Positions 44,150-54,966 of a DNA stretch of 64,000 bases are shown here, one piece after another. The stretch is from Obelidium mucronatum. Its lineage: Eukaryota; Chytridiomycota; Chytridiomycetes; Chytridiales; Chytriomycetaceae. The stretch is from positions 186,001 through 250,000 of the forward strand of contig JAIVFH010000030.1 of assembly GCA_025765595.1 (NCBI GenBank). The letters run 5' to 3'. Made by a program: the position numbers and the translations under genes. Each line of letters begins with the position of its first letter. Positions within the stretch are counted from its first letter, which is position 1. Below the pieces are notes generated by a model. The model saw nothing but the letters and a program-made list of their open reading frames with translations. It did not search any database and had not been told where the DNA came from.

Positions 44150-46475
44150 TGCATCGCTCATCTCTTGACATAATGTCTACAATATTCAAATGCCTATTTC
44201 GTTTTGCCCACTTGACTGCAAAGTTTCCACAAGCAGAAGGATCAACGCGTTCATCCTCCAGCAAAAGCTTTACAACGGCAACATGCCCATTCTCTGCCGC
44301 AAGCCTGAATGCTTCATTATCCAAAGCACTAGGATCAGCACCCCGTCGCAAGAGCTCCACTAATAACCCATATTCCCCATGACTTGACATAAACCGCACC
44401 AAATAGTTTTCATTCATGGAAATACACAAAGTCTCGTCAGATAGAAGCAGTCTCGCAACGTCAGCCTCGGCACCATCCACCAAACGAATACAATCCAATA
44501 GCGAGACTTTATCAATCCGATGATGCTCCATAAAATACCGAGCTAGATCCAGGCACCCAGACCGACACGCGAGTAACATAACGCAATTACTGTCAAAACC
44601 AGGATCGATTCGGGGATCATCAAGCAACGCGCACACAACTTTTGTCAAACGCCGACGAATCGCCATCAAGACAATGATATACGCTTGTTTGGCAACATCC
44701 CTCTCCAAAACGTATTCGAGCAAGTGTTCAAGAATGCTTGAATGACCTCTCTCAAAGGCTACTCTCACTGCCTCACTGTCATCTGCCGTAATATCCAGCG
44801 TATCTGGAGAAGATAAAAGACATGTCAAGAGTTCCACGTGGCCAAACTCACAAGCGATTTTTAACAAAATATCAACATCGTTGGTACAGTCTAATCGAGA
44901 ATCAGACACAAGATATTCCAGAATCTGAGAATCCTTTTTTCGAAGCGTCATTTCAAACACCGGGCGCGTCATTGGATTGAAGCGAGGATCCAACATGAGG
45001 ATTTTTACTATTTCCACATGATCCTTGGAGGAAGCGGCGTCGATCGAGTTGGACCGCCATTTGTGAAGCCATCCAGGAGAAAATCTGGGATGCTTGAGTA
45101 GCAACTCCACAACCCCCGCCAATCCTTGGGAAGCAGCGTAAAAAAGTGGATTTACTGTTTCTAGATCCATTCGTGGGTCATCGAGAAGTCTTTGGACAAT
45201 CGGAAGGGATCCCTTGCTCATCGCCAATTCAAGGTAGGTCGGCGTTGAGAATATCCACCTTGCACCAAGATCCACTTGCGGATGGTCAAGAAACAAAATG
45301 GCCATTTCGTTATGCCCATTTTCGATTGCTTCGTGAAAGGGCGCATTGATTGCTATGTCACACAAGGTGTGCCTCTCAAACCAAAAAGGGCCTTGAATTA
45401 CTGGAAATGGATCAACGCGAGCATCGGCGAGCAAAAGTTTGACAATTTCCATGTGCCCATGCTTGGCAGCCAACCGCAGAGGAAGATTCACACGACAAGT
45501 AGGATCCACACGAGAATCCCCCAAAAGCCTTTCCGTCAGTTCTACGCAACCAGCCATAACAGCAGAAATAATCGCACTGTTGTTTCCAAGAGATGGGTCT
45601 ATCCGAGAATCCGAAAGCAATAGCTCCAAGATATCGAATCTCTTATACTTTAGAACCTGTAACAACGCCCAATCCTGAAGCAATGAAGGGTCTACTCGGG
45701 AATCGGCAAGCAACAACGAAATGGTGGATATTGAGAAATGCAATACAGCACAATTGAGTGCAGAATTTTCGCCAGCGGAAGGATCCACACGTGGATCTGA
45801 AAGCAGATATTCTACAACGCGGAAATTCCCATTACCAGCTGCACTTGTGATGGCAGAGTTGCATTGAGCAGACGGATCAACTCTCGGATCTTGGAGTAGA
45901 GACTTGACCACTGGAAGAAAATTGCTTTCAGCAGCATCAATGATTGCTTGGTTGTTCCAAGCAGATGGATCAACAGAAGGCATCTGTAGCAGAAGCTCAA
46001 CGACATCAGAATGTCCAAGGAAGGAAGCCATCCTCAGAGGTCTGTTTTCTTCACAGCAAGGGGTGAAGTACTTGGGATTACCCAAAAGAAGCTCCAAAAT
46101 CCTCAAGTCGCCAATCGCCGAAGAGCACCTTTTCCAGTTTTTGAAGTACCATGCCTCCGTTGCATGTGTTCGTAGCTCAAAAACAGGATCTGCTTTCATG
46201 TGTTCCTTGTAGATAACAGCTTGGTATGTCAACGGCCACTTGTCCCATGGATACGCTCTGTATAAATACTCCACGCTTTCTGGATTGTAGGCCTTTGAGC
46301 TTTGGCGTTGGCGGTGAAAGTGTCGATGTGCAAACGAGAGACTGAAGAAGATCAATCGACCAATGAGAGCAGAGCTCAATCCAATTGCAGTTAATCCTTC
46401 ATCGATAGGAAGATTGATGACAATCGACTCGATTAGTTCCGTTGGAAGACTTGAGAATAGTTGTGTTTGAGTCAT
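44142..46475 (-). CDS. F-box-like/ankyrin-repeat protein (largest copy)
   Basis: Intact single-exon 777-aa protein with the best preserved F-box-like start of the family (LPTELIESIVINLPIDEGL; FFSLSFAHRHFHR), the linker YQAVIYKEHM, and about 18-20 repeats with DxRVDPS ends. Includes the longer insert with RHTLCDIAINAPFHEA shared with the 31.8 kb copy. Repeats near the C-terminus are more divergent. Presumed ubiquitin-ligase adaptor. The good conservation of the frame over 2.3 kb argues for function. Confidence 0.9.
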   Translation of the reverse strand: MTQTQLFSSLPTELIESIVINLPIDEGLTAIGLSSALIGRLIFFSLSFAHRHFHRQRQSSKAYNPESVEYLYRAYPWDKWPLTYQAVIYKEHMKADPVFELRTHATEAWYFKNWKRCSSAIGDLRILELLLGNPKYFTPCCEENRPLRMASFLGHSDVVELLLQMPSVDPSAWNNQAIIDAAESNFLPVVKSLLQDPRVDPSAQCNSAITSAAGNGNFRVVEYLLSDPRVDPSAGENSALNCAVLHFSISTISLLLADSRVDPSLLQDWALLQVLKYKRFDILELLLSDSRIDPSLGNNSAIISAVMAGCVELTERLLGDSRVDPTCRVNLPLRLAAKHGHMEIVKLLLADARVDPFPVIQGPFWFERHTLCDIAINAPFHEAIENGHNEMAILFLDHPQVDLGARWIFSTPTYLELAMSKGSLPIVQRLLDDPRMDLETVNPLFYAASQGLAGVVELLLKHPRFSPGWLHKWRSNSIDAASSKDHVEIVKILMLDPRFNPMTRPVFEMTLRKKDSQILEYLVSDSRLDCTNDVDILLKIACEFGHVELLTCLLSSPDTLDITADDSEAVRVAFERGHSSILEHLLEYVLERDVAKQAYIIVLMAIRRRLTKVVCALLDDPRIDPGFDSNCVMLLACRSGCLDLARYFMEHHRIDKVSLLDCIRLVDGAEADVARLLLSDETLCISMNENYLVRFMSSHGEYGLLVELLRRGADPSALDNEAFRLAAENGHVAVVKLLLEDERVDPSACGNFAVKWAKRNRHLNIVDIMSRDERCIL

Positions 46476-46618
46476 TTTAAAAAAAAAACGTAATAAATAG
46501 ACCTAATCAAAGGTCAAAGTTTGCTGTACGGGAAGCAGAGGCTGGAATACAGGAAATGACCCACTGTAAAGAATACTATTTTTAATCCTGGGCATAAACC
46601 CAGTGAGGTCGTTCGGCT

Positions 46619-48738
46619 TTATTTCTCCAAGAAAACACATCGTGGATCTGATATGAAAGCGTCCACAACAGCCAAATGCCCATTCCGCTTCGCCCACTTG
46701 AACGCAAAATTTTCTGCAAAAAAAGGACTTACGCGTGCGTCTTCCATCAAAAGCGTTACAACTTCAACATGTCCATTCTCTACCGCAAGCCGCAATGCTT
46801 CATTGTCCAAAGCACTTGGATCTGCACCCCGTTGTAAGAGATCATGCACTAACTCATATTCCCCATGACTTGCCATGAACCTCAACAAATAGTTCTCATT
46901 CGTCGAAATCACCAGGGTTTCATCTCCGATCAACAGTCTCACAACATCTGATTTACATCCACCAAGTACACCACATGATAGAAGCATGGAATCTATACTG
47001 GTCCGCGTCACAAATCGACCACCACGTGCTTTCGAAATTATCGTCTCAACAATGTTCGGGTAACCAAATTCGCAGGCAATGGCGAGTGAGAAACCAATAT
47101 CCGCGAAGAAGTCGAATCGAGAGTCCAGTACAAGGCGACCCATCATCTGAGAGTCTTGATAGCGATATGCCAAACGCAAAACTTGCGAGCAGTATGGATC
47201 TACTCGAGGATCAGTCATGAGGAGTCTTGTGATTTCATGATACTCGAACGACCACACATCAGATATATTATCGCTTGAGGCGGCTGCTCGAATGGGGCTG
47301 TTTTCGCGCCAGGCAGGATCCACGCGTGGGTGTTCAAGCAGTACTTTTACTAAATCAAGCTTCCCTTTTGACGCTGCCGAGTAAATTGGATCCCAGTCAA
47401 GAGGGTTAACGTGAGGATCATCCAGAAGTCGAAGAACAATCTTCACTAATCCTCTTTCTGCTGCCATTTGAATTGGATATTCTTCGCGATGGTTTTTGCG
47501 TGCAGGATCAACGCGAGAATCAGCAAGCAACAAATCCACAACTCCAAGATGCCCGTTCTTAATAGCCAAACTTAATGGATCCCCAGGTGCGGATTCGATT
47601 CTCGGATCATTTCCGGCTTGGTTATGTGGATGGAAACCTTCTGCGGGATCAACACGAATATCGGCAAGCAACAATTCCACAATCTTGAAATGTCCAGTCT
47701 TTGCCGCAACACGGAGAGGAAGATTTTCCCAGCACCCCGGATCCACCCGCGAATCTTCAAGTAATTTTTTTACGAGATCAACATGTCCAAACTGCGTGGA
47801 TAGTAAAATGGCATGATTGCCAGATATTGACGGATCCAACCGCGGGTCCGAAAGCAACGCTACTACCACTTGAAAGTTTTCATACTCAAGCGCTTCTGAC
47901 AAGATTGCATTATATCCCACAGATAAGTCTAATCGAGGATCGGCAAGTAACATCATGATTGTGGGATTAGCCTTTTTTCTTATCGCGCCTAGGAGAGCTT
48001 CGTTCTCATTGGCAGAAGGGTCCAATCGTGGATCAGAGAGAAGATATTGTAAAACATGAAGTTGACCGCCCTGTGCCGCATATTTGATTGCGCAGTTCCC
48101 TTGCACTACAGACGGGTTTGAAGAAAGCAGCAGTTTCAAGATTTCCAGATTACCATGCCAGCAAGGCCACCTGATTGCAGCCGTGGGATCAACACGCGGG
48201 TATTGAAGAAGAAGTTCAACCACGGCCGTGTGGCCTTTCATTACAGCACACGTCAGTGCATCGCTTTCCATAGACGAAGGATCAACGCCAGGCTGCTCCA
48301 GAAGAAGTTTGACTATTTCATAATGTCCACAGTCCGCAGCCCATCGCAGCGCTTTGCCATTTTCACACAAAGAATGGAAATAGTGTGGATTTTCCAATAG
48401 AAGCCGCATGAGTTTGATGGGAAAGTTAAAGGTCCACCAATCTAACCCACAGCCAATAACTCCTTGTAGACAACCGCTTTGTACGACAGCGGCAACAGCG
48501 GAAAACTTGTGTTGCAGCTATATTCGTATAGATAGTCATTTAATTGGCAGAAGATCTGAGATTGTTTGGCCTTGAATTGGAAGTGAAAGTGTCTATCAGC
48601 AAACGAGAGACTGAAGAAGACCAATCGGCCCAACGTGGTTGAGCTCAATCCTATTGAATTCAATCCTTCATCGATGGGAAGGCTCATCACAATCTTTTCA
48701 ATCAACTCGGTAGGAAGAGTTGTGAAGTGCGAAGGCAT
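46619..48738 (-). CDS. F-box-like/ankyrin-repeat protein (one frame break)
   Basis: ATG at 48738 with F-box-like start (LPTELIEKIVMSLPIDEGL), linker YKAVVYKELLAVG, then a stop. A single missing base near 48448 would continue into LDWWTFNFPIKL and the 596-codon repeat region starting MRLLLENPHYF and ending at 46619. About 15 repeats of the local type are otherwise uninterrupted. It lies 143 bases upstream of the next copy's ATG. Read error or young lesion cannot be separated from this sequence. Confidence 0.8.
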
Positions 48739-48796
48739 TTTTAAGATAAACAACTCTTGTTTCAAAAAAAAGAGAAGATGTCATGGATGTTTCTCT

Positions 48797-51207
48797 TTAT
48801 TTTGAAAGCTTATTTCTTTTGCCTTGAGGTTGATTCGATTGAGCAACGCTTTTTCGCTTGATCTGTTTGGAGAAACCAAAAAGTCAAAATTTTGTCACTA
48901 TGATATGAAGTGTATATTCAAAATCTTACCGCATTAACCATCGCCATCAAATCTTGGTTATCGGCTGGTGCGTCGCGGTGATCAGCAGCCGGCGCCGGGT
49001 TTCCGGATGCCTTTTTGCCTTGGGATTTTGAAGATTCAACCACAGCCGTCTTTTTCCGTGACTCCAGGAGTTGCTTCATTGCGGCTGTCTTTTTGAATCT
49101 ATTTATAAGAGAGACGAAATGAAAAGGATTAAATCATCTGTTTTCTTAAGAAAGTGAAAGGATTGACTGAACTGTGGATTCGTTGGATCAATAGCAAAGT
49201 GATGGGATGTCTGAAGCTCGGCGAATCGAGAATCTTTAACATCAATGTTGAAGTCATCTTGAATCTGGGCTGCAGCGGCTGAAGCTGCGTCCTTCTTTCC
49301 CTTCTTGTTCTTTTTCTTTTTGCCAGATTGTTTCTCCTGCTTCAAGACATCCTTCATATCAAAGTGGTTTTTGGCGACTGTTGTGGAGGATTCGTCAAAC
49401 ATCATGAGTTCGAGTTCGGCCATCTCCTTCTCTTTGGCGGTTTGGATCTCTTTCTTTGTGGTGGGTTTTGCTGCTGCCACTGGTTCGTCGTCACTGCTGG
49501 CACCGTCGTCATCACCATTATCGTTAAAGAAGGCGTCGTCTGATTTTTTCTTGCTTAGTAACCATAGTTTAGAATCAATTTTTAACTCACCCTTCAAGGA
49601 CTTCTTCAGCTTGGCTTTTTCCTTTCGCTTCCTGCGCTCTTGCAGGAATACATTATCATTTTCGGCCTCCTATTCGCATGTTCAGAAATCACCCACGAAA
49701 ACGTTGCCAGCGAAAAAAATAAACACAAACCTCCTTGTCCTTGCTCAGCTTCTTCAATTTGGCCGCCGCATTCTCGCTCAAACCAGGTGTAAATGTTATC
49801 TCCATATTACCCATAGCCTCTCCATCATCATCACTCTTTCCTTCCGCGTCAGAATCTGGTGCACTGACCAAACTCTTGTACTTTTTCATCCGTTCGCGCA
49901 TTTCCTCTTCATCTCCACTGCTCTCTTCCGTATCACTTGCCAAGTACGCTTTGAAATCCATCTCCTTCAATTCATCTTTGCTAAACTTTTTCCTCGTCAC
50001 ACGGACACGATCAGGATCATCCAAATCCCATGTCAGCTGCGCCTTCGAGTGCTGCAATGCGGCGGTGGAAAAGTTTCCTGGAGCATAAGAGTCCGTGTGT
50101 GCAGTTTGAGCTGTTGCGACTTCTACAGGTTCATTGTCGTCAAAAGTCATTTCAGTGGGTATGAATTGGAGATTGAAGACGTTTGCGGATTTTTCAAATT
50201 CGGTTCCGTCGACGGCTGTGAAGATTGTGTTTGCTGTTGCTGGGGTGTCGCATTCTGCGACGGCATAAAAGTATCTATACACAATTGAAGGGTTAGTTGT
50301 AAGAGGAACTGTCGATCCGACGAATCTCACCTCAATCTCTCCAATTGATACTTTCTGAGTGCGTCATCGTCGAAATCCTTGCTTCCTTCTTCATCACCAA
50401 AAAGAGACATTCTTTCCTCTTTTTTCTGATCTTTACTCTTCTTGTCACCAAAAATATCTTTCGGGGGTCCTTCACGAGCTTCTTTTTCAAGTCTCTCTTT
50501 CCCAAACTCTGATTTGTAAATAGAGACAGATTTCAGAACTCCAGATTTAGGCCGGAATGCATCGAAAACTATAAATATATCGATGATTGATTGAGCTTTG
50601 ACGAGTATATAAAGTAGATTTATGTGAACATACCTTTGTACAAGTCCTTTGCCTTGATGTTGTCCCAATCCATGTTTACCGCAGCGAATCGATGGGAAAT
50701 GGGGCCTAACACTTCAACGTCCCTTTCTTCATCTTCATCTTCATCGTTATTCAGCATTTCCACTTCCACATCTGAATCAACCTCGTCTTGCTCTTGTTCT
50801 TCATCTTCATCTGATGATTCCACAAGAGCCTCACCACGAATCATTCTACGGGCACGATCAGCTTCAACAGCTTTCAAGTCTTCTTCTTGCTCTTCACTTT
50901 CATTTTCCTCATCCTGTTCAACTTCTTGTTGTTCATCGCCGCCACTTTCTTGTTTCTCCTCGTCATCTTCATCTTTGATTCGATAGAACCGCTTCAAGTC
51001 ACTTGCGACAGACTCCTTTCTGACTCTTCCGTACTTGTCGGTGATTGCTTTCTTGACACCGTCTTCTTCAGTCTTGTTTGAATCATCAAAGATTGCATTG
51101 AATCTCTTGTCGATTGCAACTTTTTGGTCCTTTTTCTTTGACTTTAAAAACCGCGGATTTTTGGAAAGCGATGCGAAACGAGCGTCGACTGAGTTGTTTT
51201 TGCTCAT
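48797..51207 (-). CDS. ESF1: Nucleolar pre-rRNA processing protein ESF1
   Basis: Essential 18S rRNA processing factor of the nucleolus. Exons from 51207, each ending at clear GT-AG sites, cover an N-terminus DARFASLSKNPRFLKSKKK with the typical KVAIDKRF segment, long acidic runs, RFAAVNMDWDNIKAKDLY (the NUC/ESF1 core), FDAFRPKSGVLKSVSIY, ALRKYQLERLRYFYAVAEC, GTEFEKSANVFNLQFIP, DDPDRVRV, Lys-rich and Glu-rich stretches, SRFAELQTSHHFAIDPTNPQFKKT, and a final exon with IKRKSVAQS ending at 48797. At least five introns. It starts 60 bases from the divergent bL33m gene. Confidence 0.92.
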
Positions 51208-51267
51208 TGATGATTGTTGTTGTTAGAGTAGAAAAAAAAAGAAAGAAAATAAAAAAAATAAAATAGC
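51208..51267. promoter_or_regulatory. Compact divergent promoter between ESF1 and bL33m
   Basis: Only 60 bases separate the two start codons. The stretch is mostly poly-purine/poly-A, with no TATA box. It must hold or overlap the 5' leaders of both genes. Confidence 0.5.
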
Positions 51268-51502
51268 ATGAGCGGAGTGAAAGCAAGAGCAAAGACAATT
51301 GTCGTTCGACTTGTTTCTTCTGCTGGAACTGGTTTCTTTTACACAACGACAAGGAGACGGGCTTTGGGTTCAAAGTTGGCTCTGATGAAACACGATCCAA
51401 TCGGTAAGGAGACTGTCTTTGGAAGGACTTTAGAAAGCTGATTTTTCTAATATTGTCTCTACAGTCAATAAACATGTACTGTTCAACGAGGGAAAGAAGT
51501 AA
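51268..51502 (+). CDS. MRPL39: Mitochondrial ribosomal protein bL33m
   Basis: Small large-subunit protein of the mitochondrial ribosome (bacterial L33 family; yeast name given as symbol). Two exons, 51268-51403 and 51465-51502, join in phase to 57 aa. Family motifs: KARAKTIVVRLVSSAGTGFF, YTTTRRR, KLALMKHDPIVNKHVLFNE. Length matches the family. The cysteines of some bacterial L33 proteins are absent, as in most mitochondrial ones. Easily overlooked because of its size and intron. It is divergent from ESF1. Confidence 0.93.
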
Positions 51503-51757
51503 AAGAGTTGGTTCTGTCCAGTGAACACTTCAATAGCAAAACTGCAAATAAACCTATATAATCATCCATCTGCTACACTTCTCCTGCTTCATTCTTGATA
51601 TCGAAATAGTCTCTAATTAGACCTTGAGGAATGCAATCACAGATGTCTAATCTTCCTTTTCCATACTTCACTTTTTTTTTCTTTCACTGAAAAGCAATGG
51701 TTTGATCTTAACCTGAATGTCTCTACTTAAGCACTCACTGCTCTTTCCTCCGATGAC

Positions 51758-53317
51758 ATGTCACAGCCACCAAAGAAGCCTGTTGTCGAAAAGCCGCTCT
51801 TGGGTCGTCCAGGGTGAGTTGATTTAAACACACCAATCCATCAACTTTAATCAATCATAATCTAGAAACAACTTGAAGATGGTATAACGCTCTATCTCTC
51901 TTGCATATCATTAGCTTCAGTCTTTAAATTCATGACTTTGGATCTTGAACAAAAAAAGGGAATCGTTGGTCTTCCCAACGTCGGAAAATCATCCTTCTTC
52001 AACGCCTTGACAAACTCATCTGCTCCCTCCGAAAACTTTCCCTTCTGTACTATCGACCCAGAAGAATCCCGTGTCGAAGTCCCAGACCCTCGGATTGATG
52101 TCTTGTTCAAAATGTACAATTCGACAAAGAAGGTGCCTGCGTACTTGACTTGTATTGATATTGCTGGACTAGTTAAGGGTGCTCACGAGGGGCAAGGTCT
52201 TGGAAATGCTTTCTTGAGTCACATTCGTGCTGTGGATGGTATTTTCCATTTGACAAGAGCTTTTGAGGATGCCGATGTGATTCACGTTGAGGGTATGTTG
52301 TTCTGTTTTTTTTTTGTTTTTCTTTTGAATACGGCTGGTCGTGCCAGTCGCTTGTTTTACTTAGTATTTATGTTTGCAGGTAACGTTGACCCAGTCCGTG
52401 ACCTCGCCATCATCCACGAAGAACTGCGTCTCAAGGACTGTGAACTTCTGACCAAACAATACGAATCCAAAGGAAAAGAAGTCTCGCGTTTGGGAATCAA
52501 CGGAGACAAGGCCAAGAAGGAAGAATTCGAATGCATCAAGAAGATCTACCAATGGGTTGTGGAACAAAAGAAGGATGCAAGAGAGGGCGACTGGAGCGGG
52601 AAGGAAATTGAAGTCATCAACTCGTTCCAGCTGATTACCGCTAAGCCTGTTGTGTACTTGTGTAACCTCTCAGAAAGGGATTATGCCAGAAAGAAGAATA
52701 AGTGGTTGGTCAAGATTAAGGCTTGGATTGATGAAAACCACCCAGTTGAGTTATTTTTCGTTAATTTTTTTTATTTTTCTAACAAATGTCCCATACCCAG
52801 GGAGACGTCCTGATTCCATACTCCGGAACCTTCGAAAACGCTCTCAGTGCCCTTGAAACAGACGCAGAAAAGGCCGAATACTGCGCCAAGGTCGCCGCCC
52901 AAAACGAAATCCCAACTCCAGTCATCTCCGTCCTCCCCAAAATCATCACAACTGGATACAGCGCCTTAAAGCTCCTCTACTTTTTCACTTGTGGACCCAT
53001 GGAAGTCCGTTGCTGGACAATTCGACAAGGAACTAAAGCCCCACAAGCGGCTGGAGTCATTCACACGGACTTTGAGAAGGGTTTCATTATGGCAGAAATT
53101 ATGAAGTATGCGGACTTGGTTGAGTTGGGGAGCGAAGCTGCTGTAAAGGCTGCGGGCAAGTACATGATGAAGGGGTGAGTAGATCTGAAGGGTTTCGCGA
53201 TTGAAACTTGGTCTTTAATCATGATCACTTTTGTTTCTTAGACGTGAAACTGTGATTGTTGATGGAGATATCATTCACTTTAAGGCTGGTCAAATCACTG
53301 CACCAAAGAAGAAGTAA
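51758..53317 (+). CDS. OLA1: Obg-like ATPase OLA1
   Basis: Cytosolic YchF/OLA1-family P-loop NTPase that prefers ATP, associated with ribosomes and stress control. Six exons (51758-51813, 51866-51881, 51959-52292, 52380-52744, 52801-53174, 53242-53317) join in phase to 406 aa. Motifs: P-loop [39 protein letters not shown] in place of the GTP-specific NKx[15 protein letters not shown], and the TGS domain ([29 protein letters not shown]). Exon 2 is only 16 bases. No frame problems. Confidence 0.96.
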
Positions 53318-53493
53318 AAATTTGGCAATCAACTTTTACAATGAGTAGTTGGTGACTATGGATATAGAAATTTGAAGTGCTTTATCCCATATATAAACCT
53401 ACTATAATAATTACATGGTTCCTTTATTTTCAACTGTTTATGTAATGATTGAAAATAATTTACGATGGCCTCAACCGCTTTTGATTAACGCAA

Positions 53494-54432
53494 TTATTCA
53501 GAGCCCCGACGGTATTGAGGTGGCGGTTGCTGTTGCTGGTGGGCAGCATATCCGTATACGTTTTCATACGATGTATACTGCCCCTGATTTGGATACGGTG
53601 CGACTGTCATCGCGACAGGGTACCCATATTGATCAAACTGTTGCTGCTGTGGATATGCATAATATTGCTGCTGTTGTTGTTGCTGCTGATATGGAACAGT
53701 TGCGACATAAACTTGTTGGGGAGCAATGGGAGGCGGTGTTTGAAACTGCCGATTTGAATTAAAAGTGTGAACCGATGCATCACTTCCACGGTGACTTCTT
53801 CGCGGAATGGTAGTGAATTGTTCTTTTGAAACGGGATTTGGTGTCGATGATGGGGTCACAACTGCTGTCAAATGATTCTCCACAGACGTTGAAGGACGAC
53901 GGAGACTTTGTCTCAGAGTCATTCCACGGTTCAAGCGGCGGGTTTTCGAGTTTTTTGAACGGAGACAAATGTTTGTAATGTATGTTCCAACTGTTGAATT
54001 TGTTTGTGTGATTAGACATGGGAAAATTTCATCAAGGGAGGACATACCAATACATAGTAGAATCAAACTGCCTACGATACTGACTGGAACGAGCCATGGT
54101 TTTGCAGTGGATGATGATGTGGACTCGGAGTTTGGTATTGTTGTTGCCGTCGGTTGTGCCAACGAAGAAGACACAGGAATGGTGGGTTTGGCTGGGAGTC
54201 CTGGTTTAACTGTTTGTTCTCCAGCGACAGGAACTTCTGCAGTTTGAACGACTTCCGGAATTGTGGTTGATGCGACATCTTTTGTTGGCACGATAGCGGC
54301 CGTAGTTGTTACAACAGTAACGGTGGTTTGTGGTGGTGGCACAACTGCAGTCTTTGTTGGAGCTGCGGTCGCAGTAGTTGCTGGTCCACCCAAACCGATC
54401 AATCCACCAAGACTGCTTAGAATCTGAGACAT
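53494..54432 (-). CDS. Ser/Thr-rich single-pass membrane protein
   Basis: Two exons (54048-54432 and 53494-53990) join in phase to 293 aa. The N-terminal 110 residues are Thr/Pro/Ala-rich, as in mucin-like wall sensors, then one transmembrane helix (WLVPVSIVGSLILLCIV). The cytoplasmic part is basic, then Ser/Pro-rich and ends in Gln/Tyr repeats (QQQQQQQQYYAYPQQQQ). No classical signal peptide is obvious, although the Gly/Leu-rich start LGGLIGLGG could serve. The layout resembles Mid2/Wsc-type wall stress sensors, but no Wsc cysteine domain is present; function is unknown. Confidence 0.72.
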   Translation of the reverse strand: MSQILSSLGGLIGLGGPATTATAAPTKTAVVPPPQTTVTVVTTTAAIVPTKDVASTTIPEVVQTAEVPVAGEQTVKPGLPAKPTIPVSSSLAQPTATTIPNSESTSSSTAKPWLVPVSIVGSLILLCIGMSSLDEIFPCLITQTNSTVGTYITNICLRSKNSKTRRLNRGMTLRQSLRRPSTSVENHLTAVVTPSSTPNPVSKEQFTTIPRRSHRGSDASVHTFNSNRQFQTPPPIAPQQVYVATVPYQQQQQQQQYYAYPQQQQFDQYGYPVAMTVAPYPNQGQYTSYENVYGYAAHQQQQPPPQYRRGSE

Positions 54433-54966
54433 GGTTTTGTTGTTGTTGTTGTTTTTTTTTTTAGTTTGATCACGAAATTGAAAAGGGAAACAAACTTGAA
54501 AATGAAAATGCGGTCAATGAAATTTCATCGACTTATAAGAATTGTGCCTGTTAAGTAGCGAGCCATCAATGATTGGCCCGTAGCTGCTTTTTCACTTTTT
54601 CTGGGTTGGTGAGACGGTGATTTTCCAACACAAAATATCAATCAGCTGAGCAGTTTTCTCATTCTAAGACCTAGACGCTCGTCTGATACCGTCATTTTCT
54701 CTTTGTATTCGATTCCCTTTAGTTCTTCTCATATTCGGAAGAGCCGCCAGGGTGAGTAAAAAATGACTTGCCACATGATAGCATGCCAACTCTCAGGAGA
54801 AAGGGAGAGGCGGACACTTTCGAAAGAGTCAAGCTGGTGACTTTGGAGTTTGCATCGCCATTTCAAATCAGAAGCAATAAATTTATTGGTTTGTGCCACC
54901 GATTTCGTTGATTTCAAAATCGATAACACCAATCAACCGAAACCTAAGGAAAAAAAGACCCTCAAA
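54433..54966. other. Divergent intergenic region
   Basis: About 530 bases between the membrane-protein start (minus) and the methyltransferase start (plus). A donor-like GTGAGT at about 54750 hints at a 5'-untranslated intron of the methyltransferase gene. No coding gene recognised. Confidence 0.45.

Noticed and set aside
49305..50288. Plus-strand frame of 327 codons across ESF1
   Set aside because: Antisense shadow of the Glu/Lys-rich ESF1 exons; hydrophobic Phe/Ser-rich composition is the expected complement.
53415..53762. Plus-strand frame of 115 codons
   Set aside because: It is the complement of the Gln/Tyr-rich tail of the membrane protein on the minus strand, whose exon phases and transmembrane helix are convincing.
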